Shown here: piece by piece, positions 13,174 to 23,719 of the stretch
Layout: each line of letters begins with the position of its first letter
Position numbering within the stretch: the stretch's first letter is position 1
DNA from: Thamnaconus septentrionalis
Taxonomy: Eukaryota; Chordata; Actinopteri; Tetraodontiformes; Monacanthidae
Reading direction: 5' to 3'
DNA length: 64,000 bases
Assembly (NCBI GenBank): GCA_009823395.1
Contig: CM020512.1
Coordinates: 10,720,405 to 10,784,404 of the forward strand
Translations under genes and position numbers: made by a program
The notes under the pieces: generated by a model
The model's input: the letters and a program-made list of their open reading frames with translations, nothing else
What the model was told of the DNA's origin: nothing
The model's database searches: none

Positions 13174-14034
13174 CTGAAGATACAACACAAAATTCCACCG
13201 CACTGTCGAGTCTGTGCATGACTGAAAAACACCAGCAATCAGGAAGAAAGAATTATGGTTTGTTTTTTTCATTTCTTTTGTGTAACCGTGAATTGGAGGT
13301 GGCAGGCAAGTCGGGCTTGCCCACTTTGGTTTTTGGGGAAAACTTTAATTACGACCTCACTGCTCATGCAGCCCGGAAAGCTGCTTTTATGCTGTGGAGT
13401 CCAAAGCTCTCGGTTCAACTTGACCTGCGACCTTCAGACCGACCAGCGAGTTGGATTTCGCTGGTCGGTTTCGCTGCAGCGGTGCAGTGACGGACGGGCC
13501 TGGTTCGTGCCGCTGCTCGCCTCGCTTGCCTCACTTGTGTGGTGTGATGCGGGCGTCGTCGTTACGCAGGCCGTTTGGGGTTGCTACGCACACTCACACA
13601 CACACACACTCACACGCCCACCGATGCCACAAGCTCGGTCTCGCCTTTAATACATGACTTCATTCACCCGCAGAATACAAAGAAGAATAAAAGTGGAATG
13701 ATCCTCCGCTCGCTCGCTCTGCCAGCTGCGGTTTTGCGGCTCCTGCTCCGTCGCAGCGGATAAGTCCTAGCGAGGATTTCCAGCCCGCCGTGAATAAGTT
13801 CAGAGACGCTTTGCTCACGTTATTCTCACCCGAAGACAGACCCACCTGGTTCCAAACCCGGTGCGGTGCCTTGCCTGGACCTGCTCTGCCTCGCCCACAG
13901 TGCAGCAGCAGCAGCAGGTGGCCTTCTGGCTGAGGGTGGGGAAAGACTGTAAAATCTGCCCTTTGTGATGTCACAAAAAAGGCCAGCCGACCCCTTTCTG
14001 TAAATTTCTCTTTTAGATGCAATAGAAACTTATT

Positions 14035-14302
14035 TATAGCAGAGCATGTAGCACATGTAAATTCAAATGTTTAATATGTAAATATAGTGCTTTTTATCTT
14101 GCTTCTTATTTTTCTGTATATACTTACAGATATTTTATTTTTGTCTATATCATCAGTTAACATAATTGTTGACCTTTTGCACTGTAGCCTTTTTGTTGTT
14201 GTTGTTGTTGTTGCTGTAATTATGCAAATTTCCCCATCGTGGGATCAATAAAGGTCTTCTTCTTCTTCTTCTTCTTCTTCTTCTTCTTCTTCTTCTTCTT
14301 TC
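14035..14302 (+). mobile_element. Probable LINE/SINE 3' end with CTT microsatellite tail
   Basis: AT-rich sequence ending in AAATTTCCCCATCGTGGGAT, CAATAAAGG and a (CTT)n tail (14255-14302). This terminal arrangement, a short T/C-rich box then AATAAAG then microsatellite, is typical of teleost non-LTR retroposon 3' ends. No coding portion is present. Confidence 0.45.
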
Positions 14303-14617
14303 TGGCAGGTGCCGGTTCCACTATGGCCACGCGCAGAGCTGCCAGCCAAAATCCAGACTGAAACCGGATGGCTCTTTTGCAGTCCGAACAGTCACAAACC
14401 GCATGAAATTTTGGAAAACGGTTTGAAACCACCTTCGGGAGGTTAGTTTCATTTGGACAGATGCGTCTCAGTGTGAATGGCTCCAAACACACCGATGGGT
14501 TGTGAATGTCCGTGACGTCACTCTACGCGACGCAAAGGCCCAATGCGCCAGACCAGAGGGCGCCATTCCAGGTGGAGCGTAATGGAGCGGACAGAAGAAG
14601 TGGAAAGCAGCAGTCCC

Positions 14618-14709
14618 TGGACAGAGGAGGAAACTCATTGCCTCATCAGTCTTTGGGGAGATACTGTAGCTCCATTCAAGCCAAGCTCCAGTGCATGTAT
14701 CGCAACAAG
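14618..14709 (+). pseudogene. Degenerate Myb/SANT-like domain fragment
   Basis: One frame reads WTEEETHCLISLWGDT and, after a shift near 14665, another frame reads SSIQAKLQCMYRNK. Together they follow the spacing of the Myb/SANT-like DNA-binding domains common in teleost genomes and in Harbinger-type accessory proteins (W..EE...LI.LWG...IQ..L....RN). The frameshift and the lack of flanking coding sequence make it a relic, probably carried in a transposon-derived block (about 14310-14960). Called by pattern recognition only. Confidence 0.45.
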
Positions 14710-14959
14710 TGCGGCTGTCGCAATGATATGACGTCACACTCTATACGCTACGCTGGACGACGCCTCCGCTCCGACGTCGTTGCTACAGCAACCTGCCAGA
14801 CGGGTCAATAATGTGGCCCAGTCTGAACAAAGCCACATCCCATTTGGACATTTGCTAAAAAAAAAAACAGTGTGGACAGTCAGCCCTGAAAATCAGGTTT
14901 GAGAAGGAATCTGAATCGGAATCAGATTCGCCTGCAGTGTGAACGCAGTCTAACATCTG

Positions 14960-17880
14960 CACCGGTCGCCAGAGTTAAGAATGAGAGCCGATAAAATGGT
15001 CTCTGCCGTGGAAAAACGATAGAGATCTTTACGCGGCTGGTGCCGATCAGATTTTAGTTTGTTTTTTGTTTTCTTCTGTGACCTGAAACAGCCAATAGCA
15101 GGTGCAGAGCATCCGCTCAGGTCAACATCGAGAACCAAGAATCAAACCCTGCAGGTGTTGTCAGGCCTTCAGCTGTGACATCGGTCTCACAATCTCCCTT
15201 AAAATGAACATTGTTAAAAGCCTTCATGATGCTTTGGTTTTCTGAGGCTGCCAACCAACCAGTTCAAGCCACCCACTGGCTACCGCGTCCACCTGCATTT
15301 GTCAGTTTTGACTGACAGGTAGCACAAAAAAATTGTACCCATACAACAGGTGGATTGTGTATGATAAGTTTATTAATACGTTTATTTATATTTCTATCAG
15401 ACTTTTGGCATTTTTTTCCCTCTTCATACTTTTCTCTGCTTGCTGAAAAAAAACGTGGCGCGGTAGGTAGCTCCTTGCGCAACCCGGCTGGTGAAATCGA
15501 AATTCTCCGAATGTCTGCGGTTGTAGGGGCAAGAACAAAGCAACTTTGCATATTATAGTTGCCCTTTGTCGCACACGCACAGGTACATTGTCTCTGAGGT
15601 GTTGCCTCGATTCCAGAGTCGCTACACAGTTATTGTTAAGACTGTTGGTGCATCCGGGTCCAAGAGTGCAAAAAATAGTTGTGGTCGATGAAACTAATCT
15701 AAACTAAACTACTAAACTAAACATCTATCAACAGAAGGTTTGCATGCAAGATAACTGGACCCGATATTGTTTGGTGTTTTTTTTTTTTCTGGGATATTTC
15801 TCTGCAACCATCTTCTGAACCTCTCAACTCCCGACTCTTTTAAGGGTCAAGTGCATCAAAGGAAATTTAACCAATCTGGTGGTGATTCCCGATAGGCAAC
15901 AAAACAAACGAACAAAAACATTTTTTTCATTCAGACAGATTTACTTCTTTGGAGTCAAGCAGTCAGTTTGTCAACAGTTAAACTATGACACTTGCACAAG
16001 ACCCCTGGTGCAATTTATTTTTCCCAGCACCTATAGAGCCTTCAAAAACCTGCAAACCTCTCAAGGGCCAGCGCGAGGGAAAAACATGTTTTTGCATCAT
16101 AATGCATTTAACCGTATTGCGCACTTTACTTTTGATTCTTGGCAAACGCCATAAAACCCCGCGTCTCTACTGGCCCAGTGGGTAAATCATCCTCGATCAA
16201 GTCCTGACTGGCTGTGCAAACCCCGGGGCTTGTTGTCTTTCACAAAAGTCACTAACTCTCCTCAGCAGGAGAAATAAAAACACTTGTTTGGCAAGTTGAA
16301 ACCATTTCTACAAAAGTTTAAAGTTCCTTGCGGTGTCATTTCACTCTGCAGGTAAAACTGTTCCAACCCTGAAAAAAATTTGTCTTTTGCTCGTCCATCT
16401 TTCTGCAGGATTCATTGAGGCCCGAGTTCCCATTTTACACAGACTGTTCCAGCAACGTCTGCCACAACTGTTGGCGTCTGTAGGAACTGGTCCGTCCGGA
16501 CCAATCAGCTGACTGCGCCAACTGACGCGAAATAAATCTTTCTGCCTCTGCAGAAACAGGAGGCGCGTCGTTGGCAGATCCTGCATCCTGGATCCCGGGT
16601 GCAAGAAGCATCCCATTGACCTTTGCTCCTTTGCCTCGGTGTTGGCCGGCCGCGGTTGTGGAGACCGACGCGCTGGGCCATACATATACTGTCATACTGG
16701 TATTTAGCAAATTACTGTGCAGGTTTCAGCGAAGAAAAGGCCAGACATGAATAAATAAAAATATGGGGCATTGGCGAGCTGTGTAATGCATTGACTCATA
16801 TGCTCCAGTAGAGGGCTGTCTCGCTCTGTCTCACGCTGAAGACTGCAACTAAACCAGTGAGCTACAGGTATAGTGGATATACCGCAAAGCATGTGGAGTT
16901 ATGATAAACGCACTCAGACAGTGACGGGTACCAACCTCCCCAGCTCGCACTGAGGCTGCTAGCTAAATAATAGTAATAATAATAATAATGATAGCCAGTT
17001 AAAAACTCTTTGCGGAGTGGAGGAACAACCCGCCGGAATGCTTCTGCAGATTACACCCAGGCCGCTGATGACACCCTCATGCAATGGCATCAACGCGGAA
17101 ACTGGTACCACATTTCTCTGTGCCGTGTAACAATAGCAGGCACTGTTCGCCTGCCAAGCCCTTTTGGCAGGAGTCGAAAAAATATTGCACCGAAAAATAT
17201 TTCCTTCCACCGACAGTCACGCACCTTGGATAGCGACGAGCTCCGTGGGAACTTTCACATCTTTTATGTTGCCTGTTTAATAGCTTCATTAGTCCACAAC
17301 GAGCACCTTTTCACTCCCGATCACGTGGTTGCTAGTTGTGTCCTTCGGGCTAACCTGCTGCCTGCTGGTGACCCCTGGTGGTGGATCACTTAGAAGTGAC
17401 TTCTGCTGTTTTTGTTTTTTGTTTTTTTTCCACTTGTTCACTTGTCTATTGTTTGTTCTCAACCAGTTCTTTCAAACAACACACAACAATTTGGCTCTTT
17501 TTTAATGCATAAAATGTTGCTGTATCTGTATGTTTACCGGCAAAAAACAAAATTGACTTTCTTTCTTAACGATGGCTTACAAGCTTCAAACTTTTAACTG
17601 TTTTCCATTATGCGTCAAGGCTGCAAAAAGGATGATGTAAACTCACAAGTTGTTGCTGTTGATTTGATGCACATTGATACTTTGTTATACAATGTTACAA
17701 TGTTGTAATTCCACTCACCTGCACACTTAGAAATATGGAAACTTGTTAGTGACATCTAGTGGTTTGCTTTAAGGTTGCATCTCCTAGTCCCTGTCAGTCA
17801 AGGCTAATTTTATTGTGACATAAACTCGCAGAGGGCCTGACTCACCGAAGTCTAATTCATAAAGTCTTGGCAAAGGCTGC
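14960..17880. other. Intergenic sequence, nothing recognised
   Basis: AT-rich sequence between the transposon-derived block and the 97-bp foldback, with poly(T) runs, a short AAT run near 16965-16990 and no supported coding sequence. Confidence 0.45.
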
Positions 17881-17890
17881 CAAGAAGTAG

Positions 17891-17987
17891 ACTCTTGGTT
17901 TTCTTTTGTTCAGACAGACATTAGTTTAAACAGATATTACCTGCCTGTCTAAACTATTGTCAGTCTGAACAAAAGAAAACCAAGAGT
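17891..17987. repeat. 97-bp foldback (43-bp arms, 11-nt loop)
   Basis: Arms 17891-17933 and 17945-17987 are reverse complements with only 3 mismatches in 43 bp; the outer 25 bp match perfectly (ACTCTTGGTTTTC at the left end). TA dinucleotides sit just outside both arms. It could be a miniature inverted-repeat transposon of the TA-inserting type or a hairpin-RNA locus. Nothing in the sequence decides between them. Confidence 0.8.
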
Positions 17988-18317
17988 ATATCTACCAATG
18001 ACAGAATGAACATTTTCAATGCCAAGAAGTATTTTGAAAGCATTTGGAAGTATGTTATTTGAAATATGTATGTCAGTGGAAAGTGAAACTGAGTTGCGTG
18101 AATAACTGTTTACAAAACAAAAATCCCCGTTTTTGCGTATTTGAAGTATATTTATGTGTAACAATATTAGAACTAATAATTCAACCAGATGGATGAGTTT
18201 CATTTTACCAGCACTGTGTGTTGAGGTGAAGCAAACTGCTGTGGCACTCGATGCGCAATAGTTAAGAATCTGATTTCTAGTCTAATCAGTCTAATCAGTC
18301 TAATCAGAACTCAAAGG

Positions 18318-18324
18318 TATAATG

Positions 18325-18369
<45 letters not shown>

Positions 18370-18386
18370 TCATTATTATTATTATT
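18318..18386. repeat. AAT/ATT microsatellite with inverted halves
   Basis: A long (AAT)n run is followed at once by (ATT)n, so the tract can fold back on itself. Just before it, at 18277-18306, TCTAATCAG is repeated three times. It lies about 80 bp beyond the distal krt8 poly(A) signal. Confidence 0.85.
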
Positions 18387-18463
18387 CATTACTGCTTAAT
18401 TGAGCCAGTGAATCTTCTCAGAACTCCAAATGAAGACACAACGTGGTCTCGTCAGTAAACACA

Positions 18464-18469
18464 TTTATT
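18464..18469 (-). terminator. Probable distal poly(A) signal of krt8
   Basis: Minus-strand AATAAA, with a second overlapping-class copy at 18472-18477, about 640 nt after the stop. Another AATAAA at 18799-18804 could give a shorter 3' UTR. Which one is used cannot be decided from sequence. Confidence 0.5.
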
Positions 18470-19104
18470 TTTTTATTTCCATATCTTTCGGTAGCAAAAA
18501 CATCACCTCGGGCCAGGAGACCCCGAGGGGTCGGACAGTTTCGGTTACACGCACGAGGGAAGACATGCACTACCTACAGTAGCAGGCTGTTTCAGTGGGC
18601 CGCCGGCTGGCCGACAGCGCCGGACAGGGCCCCATTTTTTCCATACATTCAAAACCTTCTGCAACACCATCGCAGCGACCGTCTCGGAGGGAGTGTCCTA
18701 TAAAACTTTCCTTTCTGTAGTTGCAATTTGCCCAGTTTTTTTTTTTCTACCCCACTATGTGAGATGCAACTTCTTTTGTCTTTCTTTTTTAATTGTTTTT
18801 TATTTTTTCTTTAGTACAGACAGTTAGACATACAAAATATTTTTCTTTGGTCCCTTTCAGATCTTTGGTAGTGTTAGTAGGAATTATTGCTTCTCGGACG
18901 ACAACGTAAGGCTCTACGGGAGGACGGGCGGCTATCAAGCACCTGACTTCAGGGTTTGTTTGTTTTTTATTGCGGTAGTCGAGTTGAATGGGCGGGTGGT
19001 GGAGGTCTGGCGGGGGTTGGGACGCTTCGGGAGGTGGGGGCGGGGGGAGCGACCTGTGAAGGTTAGACTAACTAGGCACGCCTCCGGGCTCCTGCCGGCT
19101 TCGC

Positions 19105-19754
19105 TCAATCCTCGATGACCTCGGAGGACTCGGACACCACCCTGCCGTCCTTGGTCTCGATCATCTTGATGACCACGTTCTTCTTGGTCTGGGTGCTGTA
19201 GCCGCTGCCGCCGCCCATGTTGCTGCTGCCGTAGCCGCCGCTGGAGTAGCCGCCGCTGGAGTAGCCGCCGCTGGAGTAGCCGCCGCTGGAGTAGCCGCCG
19301 TAGCCGCTGCTGGCGTAGTTGCTGCTGGCGTAGCTGCTCTTCAGGCTGTCCACGGGGAAGCCGCCGTAGCTGGCTGCGGGGAGGGAGAAGAGGAGGATGA
19401 TGAGGAGGAGGATGAGGAGCTGGTTTGAATCTGGTGGTGGAGGTCCCCAGGCCGGAGGTGGAAGGCGGGCGAGGACGACAACTTACTGCTCTGCTGGGAG
19501 ATGTTGATGGCCTTGATGCCGTTGGCCAGTCTGTCCTCTTCTCCCTCCAGCAGCTTCCTGTAGGTGGCGATCTCGATGTCCAGGGCCAGCTTGACGTTCA
19601 TCAGGTCCTGGTACTCCCTGATCTGGCGGGCCATGTCCTGCTTGGCTCTCTGCATGGCCTCCTCCAGCTCCCTGATGCGGTTCTTGGCGTCCTTCACGGC
19701 CAACTCGCCGCGCTCCTCCGCCTCGGCGATCTGGGCCTCTAGGTTGGTGCGCTG

Positions 19755-19786
<32 letters not shown>

Positions 19787-22476
19787 TTTTTGTTTTGGTC
19801 TGGGTTTGTTTTTGGAGTTGGGTGAAAAGAACAGATGGCTCGTGCTCGCAGGGAGGCGCACCTGTCCCTTGATGGAGTCGATCTCTGCCGTCAACCTCTG
19901 GATCATGCGGTTCAGGTCTCCGATCTCTGTCTTGGTGGCCCGCAGGTCGTCTCCGTATCTGGTGGCGGACGTCTGCATCTCCTCGTACTGGACAAACATC
20001 CGGAGCGGAGACGTGAACCACGGTGGATGGAGGAATCAATGCATCTACGTGGACTTGTGATAAATGTTTTTGTTTTTTTTTTTCCCGCCCTCTCACCTTG
20101 GTCTTGTACCACGTCTCTGCCTCGGCGCGGCTGCGGTTGGCGATGTCTTCGTACTGTGCTTTGACCTCGGCGACGATGGAGTCCATGTCCAGGTTGCGGC
20201 TATTGTCCATCTCCACGATGACCGACGTGTCCTTGATTTGGCTCTGGAGCTCACGCAGTTCCTGAAGAAGGGAGGGGGGAAAATGAGAACTCTCAAATGG
20301 ATGAGATCATCCAAGCATTGGCAGCCAGTAGAAGAAGAAGAAGAAGCTCCGTACCTCCTCGTAGATGGACCTGAGGAAGTTGATCTCGTCCGTGAGACTC
20401 TCCAGCTTGGCCTCCAGCTCCACCTTATTCATGTAGGCCTCGTCCACGTCCTGAAAGCGGCAGCAGCAGCCGCGGTTACTGGCGGAAGGATGACGAGGCG
20501 CCGCGAGGTGCGCAAGAGAGAAAAACAAGCATGCATAGATGTGATCATTTACACACACACACACACTGACCTTCTTGATGAGGACGAAGTCGTTCTCACA
20601 CTCTGTGCGCCTGTTGATTTCATCTTCATACCTGGAAAAAATAAGACGAGAACAAGTCAGGCAGCGCTCCAGGTCAAACAATGAGTCTGACTCCCAACAT
20701 GACCACTAGGAGGCGCAAGCGGTCCATCCCTAACTGTCAGCCGACTGCGACTCGCTCTACTTCATAGACAAGCGACGTGTCTGTGCTGAAAGAGGCAGAG
20801 GCGTCTGTTCACGCCCCCCCCTCCCTTGACGGAACCAGAAGGAAGCTGTATTTGTTTGTTTGTTCGTTTGCTTGTTTGTGTTTTAGCTGCAGCCACGCTT
20901 AATGGGAACCTATTCTCTTTCAGCGCCTGGAATTTGGACAACACATAACAACAGACAGATGTTGGGAGTGGCCCGCCCCAAATGTCGGGCGAGGCGCCAG
21001 AAATATTTTCTGAGCCGCACTGATGATGTTCAACCGACTCCACTGACATCTTCCCTGGATCGAATGGCCGTGAGGAAAGGACGGGCCCCAGATTTCACGG
21101 CTGCTCTGCTCAGAACTCCGAACAATTTTATTTAAATAAAAGAAATAATGAATAAAAAAAACCAAAAAACACCAACAGCAACCGTGAAATGACTTTGTTT
21201 CCTGAAGCGACTTACGGGCGTGTTTCCTTTTCTTGCCGGACGCGTTCCAAAGGAAGACAAGTGAACGCTTTCGCGACGTTTCACGATTTTCAGACACACG
21301 ACGAGGACCGACGGGTCGGACGAGGAGCTTTGCACCAGGTGGCGCTGCCTCGCTGCGGTGTGTAGAGCCGTGCCCACTCACTTGTTCTTGAAGTCCTCCA
21401 CCAGGCCCTGCATGTTGTGCAGGTCGGACTCCAGCTTGATCTTGTCGTTGCCGAGGCTGTCCAGCTGCCGGCGCAGGTTGGCGATGTAGGCCTCGAACAT
21501 GGCGTCGATGTTGGAGCGGGTGGTGGTCTGATCCTGCATCAGCTTCCACTTGGTCTCCAGCATCTTGTTCTGCTGCTCCAGGAAGCGGACCTGGTGCAAG
21601 GAGAAGAAAAAGAAGACGAAGAAGAAGAAAAAGGGGGGGATGAGTTTGTTTGTTTTTTTTGGGGGGGGGACTTGCTGGATGTCGGTCGTTACATAGCAAA
21701 CAGCTGTGGGAACTACCGGGGTCGACCCGGCCCCTGACTTCCTGCATCCTCGCCATCCACTGCTCTTTGTCCGTCTATCTTTGGAGCAACGTTTGCGTAG
21801 CGCCGCTGTGTTTTCCAGACGGGGCTCTGATTTTTATTTATTTTTTTCCCTGAGCGGAAGGCCTCCGACCTGCGTGCATCCTGACCAGGAGCAGGTTGGA
21901 AAATTCATCGTCACAAGGTTACTCAACAATCCCCCCCCCAGCCCCCCCCAGGTGTGGTGTGTCTTCCTGTTTTTGTGTGCTGATGGGGGCGTCCTGGTGC
22001 AAATTGGAAAAATATACAGAGGGGAGAGGGCCGGCCGGGGCAGTGTTAAAAGACGACGCTTCCAAAGGCGGAAAGGTCAACATTGGGACGCATTAGACAG
22101 GCGATGACACGGGAGGTGGTTGAGCAGGAAGTGGGGATGATGGAAATGAGGAAGGCGAGTTGGGCTGGAAGGGCGGGGCCACCCTGCTGGCGACCACGGG
22201 CGTCGGCAGCGGGGTGAAGTTTGCCGTGGACGAACTTTCTGGTAAAAGAAACCCCTGGTTTTCACCACTGCTTGTTTCTCTCTCGACCTCTCGAGTCAAA
22301 ACTCTGCAGTAACCGGGAACAGGACTCAGGCGGTGAGTGACGGAAAGGTGGGGGCTGAGGGGTGGGGGTGGAGGGTTGGAGTTGACTTGCAGCCAGTCAT
22401 CTGGCACCGGCCGGAACTCGACACCAGCCAAGCCTCTTTAAATATTAACCCAGCGACTCGTCACAAAAACCCCCCG

Positions 22477-22522
<46 letters not shown>

Positions 22523-22527
22523 TCTCA

Positions 22528-22568
<41 letters not shown>

Positions 22569-23496
22569 CTGCCTTTTTTCTTTTGAAAAAAAAAAAAACA
22601 TGTTACACTTTAGTTTGACGGCGTCGGTGGGTGGAGTTGGGGGGGCGGCCCCTGAGGGGGCCACACCTCGGACAAGGGGGCGGGGCCGCTCCCAAGGTAA
22701 CTCTTATCACTAGCTCTGCCCCGACACGCCCTTTTCTCTCTCTCTCTCTTTGTCTTTGCCGCTCGCCCCCCCCCCCCCCAGACACCACCACCACCCCGTC
22801 GGCCTGCGTTTCATCGCTATAAAAGGGCAGCTTCGGTGTGGCCGGGCTCGACGTTGAGTCGTTTAACCTCCGATATCACATTGGCCGGAGCGGACGAGGG
22901 AGTTTAGATGGATCCTGAGAACATGAGGAGCTCTTTATCGCCTTGTTGCATAATAATCAGCAAACTTCTCCTGGAGGGGGGAAGCTGAACTTTGCACCAA
23001 CCTGAACTGGTTCCTCTGCAACCAAGACAACCAGAGAGTTTTTGCGCAAACACACACACACTTAAACACACACGCACGCGCGCGCACTCTCGCAATCTCC
23101 CACCTTGTCAATGAAGGAGGCAAAGCGGTTGTTGAGGCCCTTGATCTGCTCCTTCTCCTGGGTGCGCACGGCCTGGATGGTGGGGTCGATCTCCAGGTTG
23201 AGCGGCGCCAGCAGGCTCTTGTTGACCGTCACGGCCGTGATGGGGGCCTGCGACACCATGCTGCCTCCGAAGCCGCCTCCGTAGCTGCCACCGGACATGC
23301 TGGAGCCCAGGCCGTAGGTGGTGGTGCTGGAGATGCCACCGCCGACACCGACACCGCCACCGAAGCCCCTGCTGCCGCTGGCGTAGGAGGTGTGTGGGTG
23401 GCTCCTGCGGCCGCTGGACCCGCTGTAGGAGAAGCTGCTGAAGTTCCTCGGGGCGGACGACTTCATGCTGTACGAGGAGCTCCTGTAGGTGGACAT
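19105..23496 (-). CDS. krt8: Keratin, type II cytoskeletal 8 (K8)
   Basis: Type II keratin of simple epithelia, obligate partner of K18. Exons (minus strand): 23496-23104, 21590-21382, 20631-20571, 20450-20355, 20261-20097, 19987-19862, 19751-19487, 19373-19105; all GT-AG and in frame, 527 aa. Head 1-113 carries an H1 segment ([20 protein letters not shown]). The rod, about 114-423, has [30 protein letters not shown] and [15 protein letters not shown]. The tail contains a tandem GYSSG repeat and ends in [20 protein letters not shown], the K8-type C-terminus and the main reason for the orthologue call. Exon 7 is 265 bp instead of 221 because the junction used by the neighbouring type II gene just after the rod is absent here. 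It is divergent to krt18 about 30 kb away. Several poly(A) signals lie 0.3-0.65 kb past the stop. Confidence 0.96.
19230..19303 (-). repeat. 15-bp coding tandem repeat in the krt8 tail
   Basis: Near-identical 15-bp units (CCGCTGGAGTAGCCG on the plus strand) encode about four GGYSS repeats in the krt8 tail domain. The unit length is a multiple of three, so copy changes keep the frame. Confidence 0.85.
19754..19781. repeat. (GA/CT)n microsatellite forming a krt8 splice-site pyrimidine tract
   Basis: On the minus strand this is a (CT)n run that ends directly in the CAG acceptor of krt8 exon 7 (19752-19754). The 110-bp intron 6 therefore uses a microsatellite as its polypyrimidine tract. Confidence 0.85.
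22479..22565. repeat. (TC)n microsatellite in krt8 intron 1
   Basis: Interrupted TC tract of about 87 bp in the 1.5-kb first intron of krt8. Confidence 0.9.
22818..22826 (+). promoter_or_regulatory. Consensus TATA box on the antisense strand of krt8 intron 1
   Basis: TATAAAAGG, a textbook TATA element, on the plus strand. A GC box (GGGGGCGGGGCC) lies about 145 bp upstream. No keratin exon lies downstream on this strand, and the first ATG (22908) opens only a short frame. It may be an antisense promoter, an intronic enhancer or chance. Confidence 0.4.
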
Positions 23497-23579
23497 TGTG
23501 GATCCTGGGAGTCGCTTGTGTCGCACGTCGGGGATGAATGAAGTGGGAACTGGGCGCTCTCGTCTGGGCCGGGCAGGAC

Positions 23580-23604
23580 GGCAGGCAGGCAGGCAGGCAG
23601 GCAG
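23580..23604. repeat. (GGCA)n tetranucleotide repeat in the krt8 5' leader
   Basis: Six units of GGCA/CTGC between the predicted transcription start and the krt8 ATG. Confidence 0.8.
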
Positions 23605-23651
23605 AGGGGAGAGACCAGAGTGGATAGGAGTGGGAAGAAACTCCTGAGGAC

Positions 23652-23699
23652 TTTTAAAGCCTGTTGCTGTGGGAGGAGACTGAGGCAGGCCGTCATTGG
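23652..23699 (-). promoter_or_regulatory. krt8 core promoter (TATA-like and CCAAT box)
   Basis: On the minus strand a CCAAT box (23695-23699, within CAGCCAATGAC) lies about 40 bp upstream of a TATA-like TTTAAAAG (23652-23659). The expected start near 23625 gives a 5' leader of about 130 nt containing a CTGC tetranucleotide repeat. The spacing is typical of a TATA-type promoter. Confidence 0.55.
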
Positions 23700-23719
23700 C
23701 TGCAGGGAAGCAAGGAAGG

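Noticed and set aside
20920..21756. 278-codon minus-strand frame across krt8 exon 2
   Set aside because: It is out of frame with the keratin and reads through two splice sites; the keratin frame of exon 2 is the real one.
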